The notes below the pieces were generated by a model, which made no database searches, was not told the DNA's origin, and worked only from the letters and a program-made list of their open reading frames with translations. Positions 16,405-20,563 of a DNA stretch of 20,563 nucleotides are shown here, one piece after another; positions within the stretch are counted from its first letter, which is position 1, and every line of letters starts with the position of its first letter. This DNA comes from Rhizaria sp. SCN 62-66 (taxonomy: Eukaryota; Rhizaria, unplaced). The position numbers and the translations under genes are program-made. The stretch is taken from assembly GCA_001724265.1 (NCBI GenBank), contig MEDY01000455.1:1-20563 (forward strand), written 5' to 3'.

Positions 16405-19400
16405 ATGGCAGAGCAGTTAGCGTCCGCTCTGGCGCGCTTCAACTCGGCCGCGCGCGCCAAACGCTCAGCCTCACAGCACAGTACCTACGCCAACAGCAGC
16501 AACAGCAACAGCACATCAGCTACCATTGCAGGTGTGCCCATGTCCAGTGAGCAAGGTACGCTTTTCATCTCCCCTCTCGGCTGTCTACTCCATTCCACTC
16601 ATATCATCGCTCTATCGGTCCCAACAACTCTACCTCACTCCCCACACTCTTTTTCTTTCCTCCATCTCTTGTTTCCTCACGACAGCTGCCGAGATCGACT
16701 CCCAGCTGCGCGCATCTTTTGCGCCCGCGCCGCTTTACGCGCCCCGCGCCCCATACCCGCCGAACCCTCGCTACACGGCGAGTTTGACCGACGACGAAGC
16801 CGTGTCCACCGCCCTCACGCTCGCCTCAAACGCGCTGGCGTATGCTGGGGAACTGGCGTCGCCGTACCCAGAGGACGGGCCGGAGGACCCGGAGACGGCG
16901 GACCCCGCGATGTGCTCTGCGTTTGTTGTTCCTTCTTCGCCCGAAGAGCTCGCAGCCGCAGTCGCGTCCGTCACTAGTAAAAACAACAGCAACACCAACA
17001 ACGACAGCTCGAAGGCTACGGCTGATTCGACTGCGACTGCTACTAATGGTGGGCTGCACATCCCTCGTATCTTTCCCCGGCCAACCGACCCCTCACAGTT
17101 GCGGCTTAAGCTCGAAAAGGAGTGCCGAACGAGGTACTTAGAGTCGCTCGCCCACTTACTCCTCTCGGACCAAGAGGTACTTACCCTCTGGCAACAGCTT
17201 CTCTCCCACGAGACAGCACCTAAGTGGGACAAAATCGCTGAAGACGCGGCCGCTGATACCGCGAAAAAGATTGCGTGGGCCGCCACAACCGGCGACGACA
17301 CGCACGGTCACTTGAACGGCGGCGGCGGCTTAGGCCTGTTCAATAGTGGAGGGGCGGGGGCCGGGGGCGCGACGCCGACTGTATTGAGAGCGAGAGATGT
17401 GGCGAGCTTTCACGAGCTCTGGGGACCCTCTCAAGACACCACCACGACAGTGAACGCCACCACCACCAACAACAACAGCGCAAACAACAACAACAGCAGC
17501 AGCAGCGGCAGCAGCAGTAGTAGTAACAACGCTAATGCGAACAAGCGGAAGAGTATTGGCAAGAACGAGCGTGATATCGAGAACGACGCGTACGACAACG
17601 ACGATTTCGACCCCTACGCCGTCGACTTAGGATACTTTAACAACAACAACAACAACAACAACAAGAACCGTGGTCAAAATGACAACGGTGACGGCGAGCT
17701 TGCTGATGTAAACCTTGACGACACGAACCCTCTCAACACGACCGTGAACAACAGCAGCAACAACAATAGCGGTAATGATAACGGCAGTGGTGTCACGAGT
17801 ACGCAGCGGTTACTGACCGTGAGCGAACGCGTCGCACTCGCAGGTTCCGGCGGTATCTACAGTACTCGTGACGCCCTCGGAGCCCGCATGCGTGCCGCCA
17901 CACGCGTCTCACAGTCACTCGCGGCCTCTGCTCTCGGCAAGGGCGGCTTAACTTCCTCTCTGCTGCCCACGGTTGCCGCCAGCGAGGACCTCGAAGCCGG
18001 CGAGCGGCTTGACTTTTTCTCCTACACGGCCGCCGCGCGCGCTTGCGCCGAGTCTGGTGCCCCCGGGGTGGCGGCTTTACTTTCGCCGACACTCTTTGCC
18101 CGTTTCCCGCGTGACTCGCTCGGCCGCATCAGTGCCCGTGCATTGCACCAGTATGTGACTGAGCGCGCGGCAGCGACGCGCGCGCGTATCTCGCTCTCCT
18201 GTTTCGACGAGGAAGGGCTGGGCACGCTGCGGGAGCAGGATCTGGAGACGTATGTACAGGAGCAAATCAGCTCGATGCCGCCGTTGGCCGATGTTGACGA
18301 GATGTTTGCAGTGTATTACACGTACACGGTCGTCCGTAAGTTCATGTTCTTTTTCGACCCCATGCGCAAGGGACGTGTTTCGATTGCCAAGATGGTAATT
18401 TCGCCTGTGTTCAAGCACTTCAACAAGCTTCGTCAGGGTAGCTACATGCCCACGCCGCGCATGGATCCTTCGGTACGTCGCTTCATAAGCAAAATTAATA
18501 TGCAAACTTAATATCAAAACAAATTTCGTTAGATATAGCACACTTAATGGGTGAATTTAAACTCCAAGCCGAGTTAAAGAATCAAAAACCCAATTATTTA
18601 TCGTTCCAATGAAAATTATTCATTTTCGTACTTGTTTGCTTGTTCGTTCCCTTGTTTTAGCTCCACATGAACTCGAGTTTGTCGTGGTACTCGGCCGCCA
18701 TGGCCCGCGCAGTCTATGACCAGTACATCACGCTGGACGCGAACCGCAACGGCATGCTGTCGCGGGATGAGATGTACCACTACAACGGCGGGAATGTGTC
18801 GCCGTTAGTGATCGATCGTCTGTTTGACGAAGTGAGGCTTTATGCCTCTGTCGAGGATGTACGTTACAGTTCTTGATGAAACCAAAGCACGAGATTTGAC
18901 TGCAGATCTCTTGCATGTCTTTTTCAAAATCATTAGAATGCCATTTATTTATATCTTAATTTTTTACGATATAGCAGCAGCGACTTTATTTCAACTTTCA
19001 ATCTCTCACAATTCTATCATCATCATTTATTTTTTATGAATTGCCAACTCTGTGATTGCTTGAACGCGCACTGTAGCCGGCTGAGCTTGAGATGGACTAC
19101 AAGACTTTCCTGGACTTTGTCATCGCTCTCGAGCACCGCGCCACTCCCCAGTCCATCCGTTTCTTCTTCTCCCTCTTAGACGTCCACAATCGTGGCTATC
19201 TCATTGAGGATGACGTGCGGCTCCTGGTCTCCGCTCTGCACCCCAAGCTTCCCCCGGACGTCGCCGACGCCGCCCTCGTTGACGCGGTCGTGCTTGAGCT
19301 GTTTGACCTGGCCGAGCCGCGCGATCCCGGAAGGATTACTCTTCAGGACATGCAGCGCTGTGGCGCCGGCGGGCACATTATCGGTGTGCTGAGTGATGCC

Positions 19401-19463
19401 ACGCTCTGGACGGCGTATGATCAACGCGAGTGGATGCCCAGTCCCAAGCGGCTCACGCATTAA
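16405..19463 (+). CDS. PPP2R3C: PP2A regulatory subunit B''-gamma (PPP2R3C / TON2-FASS type), four exons, 840 aa
   Basis: A regulatory subunit that targets protein phosphatase 2A; the plant homologue TON2/FASS organises cortical microtubules and the preprophase band, and the animal protein is linked to centrosomes and lymphocyte survival. Exons are 16405-16555, 16686-18472, 18661-18858 and 19077-19463 (introns phase 1, 0, 0). The N-terminal block IPRIFPRP... LSDQEVLTLWQQLLSHETAP starts at about residue 176. A Gly- and Asn/Ser-rich linker (about 270-420) is absent from human and plant proteins. The EF-hand core runs from about 493 to the end: FPRDSLGRIS, ARISLSCFDEEGLGTL, VVRKFMFFFDPMRKG, a canonical calcium loop DANRNGMLSRDE (672-683), MDYKTFLDFVIALEHR, a degenerate loop DVHNRGYLIEDD, and the closing LWTAYDQREW. 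It closely follows human PPP2R3C (453 aa); the extra length is linker. Donors are GTACGC, GTACGT and GTACGT. Confidence 0.93.
17639..17662 (+). repeat. (AAC)8 tract coding eight Asn
   Basis: Eight perfect AAC codons inside the linker of the PPP2R3C-like protein, within a wider Asn/Ser-rich stretch (about 17450-17790). A pure trinucleotide run like this is likely length-variable. Confidence 0.9.
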
Positions 19464-20563
19464 ATCAAAAATATCACACTATATGACACATTAAGCGTTG
19501 TAGATGCTTGTGAATATACGTTACTTAGACATTTCAATACAATTTGTTTCTTTGAGATTCGCTTTCGATTGTCATATCTTGTGACGCACGACATTTTACA
19601 TACATATCTGCCTAAGACAATGTCGATGCGAGCTTATACATGTATTAAGCGTACGTCAAGAGACGAGTCAGTCGCATCACAAATCTAAAAATCTAATTAT
19701 CTCTCGGCCCGTCCCCAGTCTCAACAACAACCCATATTAATATGGGCATCAAAAACATGAAAATGTCCGGCTAGTCCATGTCTCGTCGTCAACGACGCAG
19801 ATCGAAAATGCAGTTTGAAGAAGTACGTAGGTCCGTAAATCAACAATATTTTCGAGTTGATTCTGATTCCGCAAATTAATCGCGTTTTTGTGATGAGTCT
19901 TGACGTTGGCTTGTGGAAAGTGTCCGATCAATGGAGACATTGAAAACTTCACAAAGGCGATATTGTATTCCGCGCTTAGTAGGTTTGGTAAAGGATTCTT
20001 ATTTAATATGCAATATTATATATCTTCTGAAATTTCTCTTTTCCCAGCACAACAACGAATATAACCGACAACCTTCGAGGTCCGCCTTCTGTCTGGGCGG
20101 GCTCACAGATACACGATTTGGTCCATTTTGTTGTGTGAGTCTAGATATACGTCATAATGTACAAATTAACGTATCGGTTTATCTTGATATATTTTAGGTT
20201 TGCCTAAAATGTGGCTATTGAGCTTGAAAATTGATTCAACCCGAACTCACATCCTGTATCCATTGTTTGTGTTGCTCTTGAGCCAGCTCAAGCCACATAT
20301 GTCAGCAAAATCGTCATGTTGCAAACTCTGCGGCAAATCCCATTCGGTATCGCGTGATGACTAGCATTTGGTAATTTGTGAAAGTTGCCTAATGGTACGA
20401 AAACTCCCATCTTCAACGATCATTCGCACCTCGTCCCAAACTTTGCATTTCCTGGACATGCAGATTTTCTTGGAAAGTACAAACTTAATTTTTATTTCCC
20501 TTCAATACAGTCTTCGATATACAGCATAATTGAGCATATTCCTTGGTATCCTTACATATAAAC
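19464..20563. other. Right-end intergenic sequence, no gene recognised
   Basis: 1.1 kb after the PPP2R3C stop, AT-rich, with only short ORFs that resemble nothing. It holds a perfect 16-bp palindrome CCCATATTAATATGGG (19731-19746) and an imperfect inverted repeat with arms near 20208-20224 and 20285-20300. The right arm is itself part of a small perfect hairpin, CTTGAGC-CA-GCTCAAG (20277-20292). The last few hundred bases may be the upstream region of a gene beyond the window. Confidence 0.5.

Noticed and set aside
19913-20197. 94-codon ORF after PPP2R3C
   Set aside because: AT-rich, no similarity, composition like the surrounding intergenic DNA.
1-20563. tRNA or other RNA polymerase III genes
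   Set aside because: I looked for box B-like GTTCGA/GTTCAA and their complements; the hits lie in coding exons or lack the CC end and any partner box A.

Overview
This is nuclear DNA from a eukaryotic microbe. Genes have GC-rich exons and AT-rich spliceosomal introns (130-340 nt), and the proteins carry long Ala-, Ser-, Asn-, Gln- and Asp-rich tracts. 14 introns can be placed by reading frame and protein homology; 11 of them start GTACG. I cannot fix the lineage from this window. The mix (Commander subunit, BRCA1/BARD1-type protein, TON2/FASS-type PP2A subunit, a bacterial/plant-like m5U methyltransferase) fits a free-living or parasitic protist with a rather complete eukaryotic gene set.

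Layout. Minus strand 1-494: 5' part of ribosomal protein uL11/RPL12, running off the left edge. 495-1628: divergent intergenic region. Plus 1629-4768: CCDC22, six exons, 689 aa. 4769-5284: short spacer. Plus 5285-9684: BRCA1/BARD1-like protein of 1391 aa, with an N-terminal C3HC4 RING (its fourth cysteine is restored across the intron) and two C-terminal BRCT domains, each interrupted by a long disordered insertion. Plus 10385-11007: prefoldin subunit 2. 11008-11785: convergent spacer that holds a diverged 61-nt copy of the 3' end of the next gene. Minus 11786-15886: a 1224-aa RNA (uracil-5-)methyltransferase of the TrmA/RlmD fold in three exons. 15887-16404: divergent promoter. Plus 16405-19463: PPP2R3C/TON2-type PP2A B'' subunit, four exons, 840 aa. 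19464-20563: no gene recognised.

The genes are ordinary housekeeping or cell-biology genes and do not form a pathway cluster: translation (RPL12), endosomal recycling (CCDC22), DNA damage/ubiquitin signalling (RING-BRCT), chaperone (PFDN2), RNA modification, and phosphatase/cytoskeleton control.

The most unusual points are: the split BRCT domains with candidate SUMO-interaction motifs; the in-frame duplicated terminal coding segment of the methyltransferase that has lost the catalytic Glu; the GTACGT donor consensus; a 14-bp motif shared by two divergent promoters with a near copy in a third; and a 9-mer (CGGCTTAAC) over-represented in several reading frames. No tRNA, rRNA, CRISPR array or transposon was recognised.
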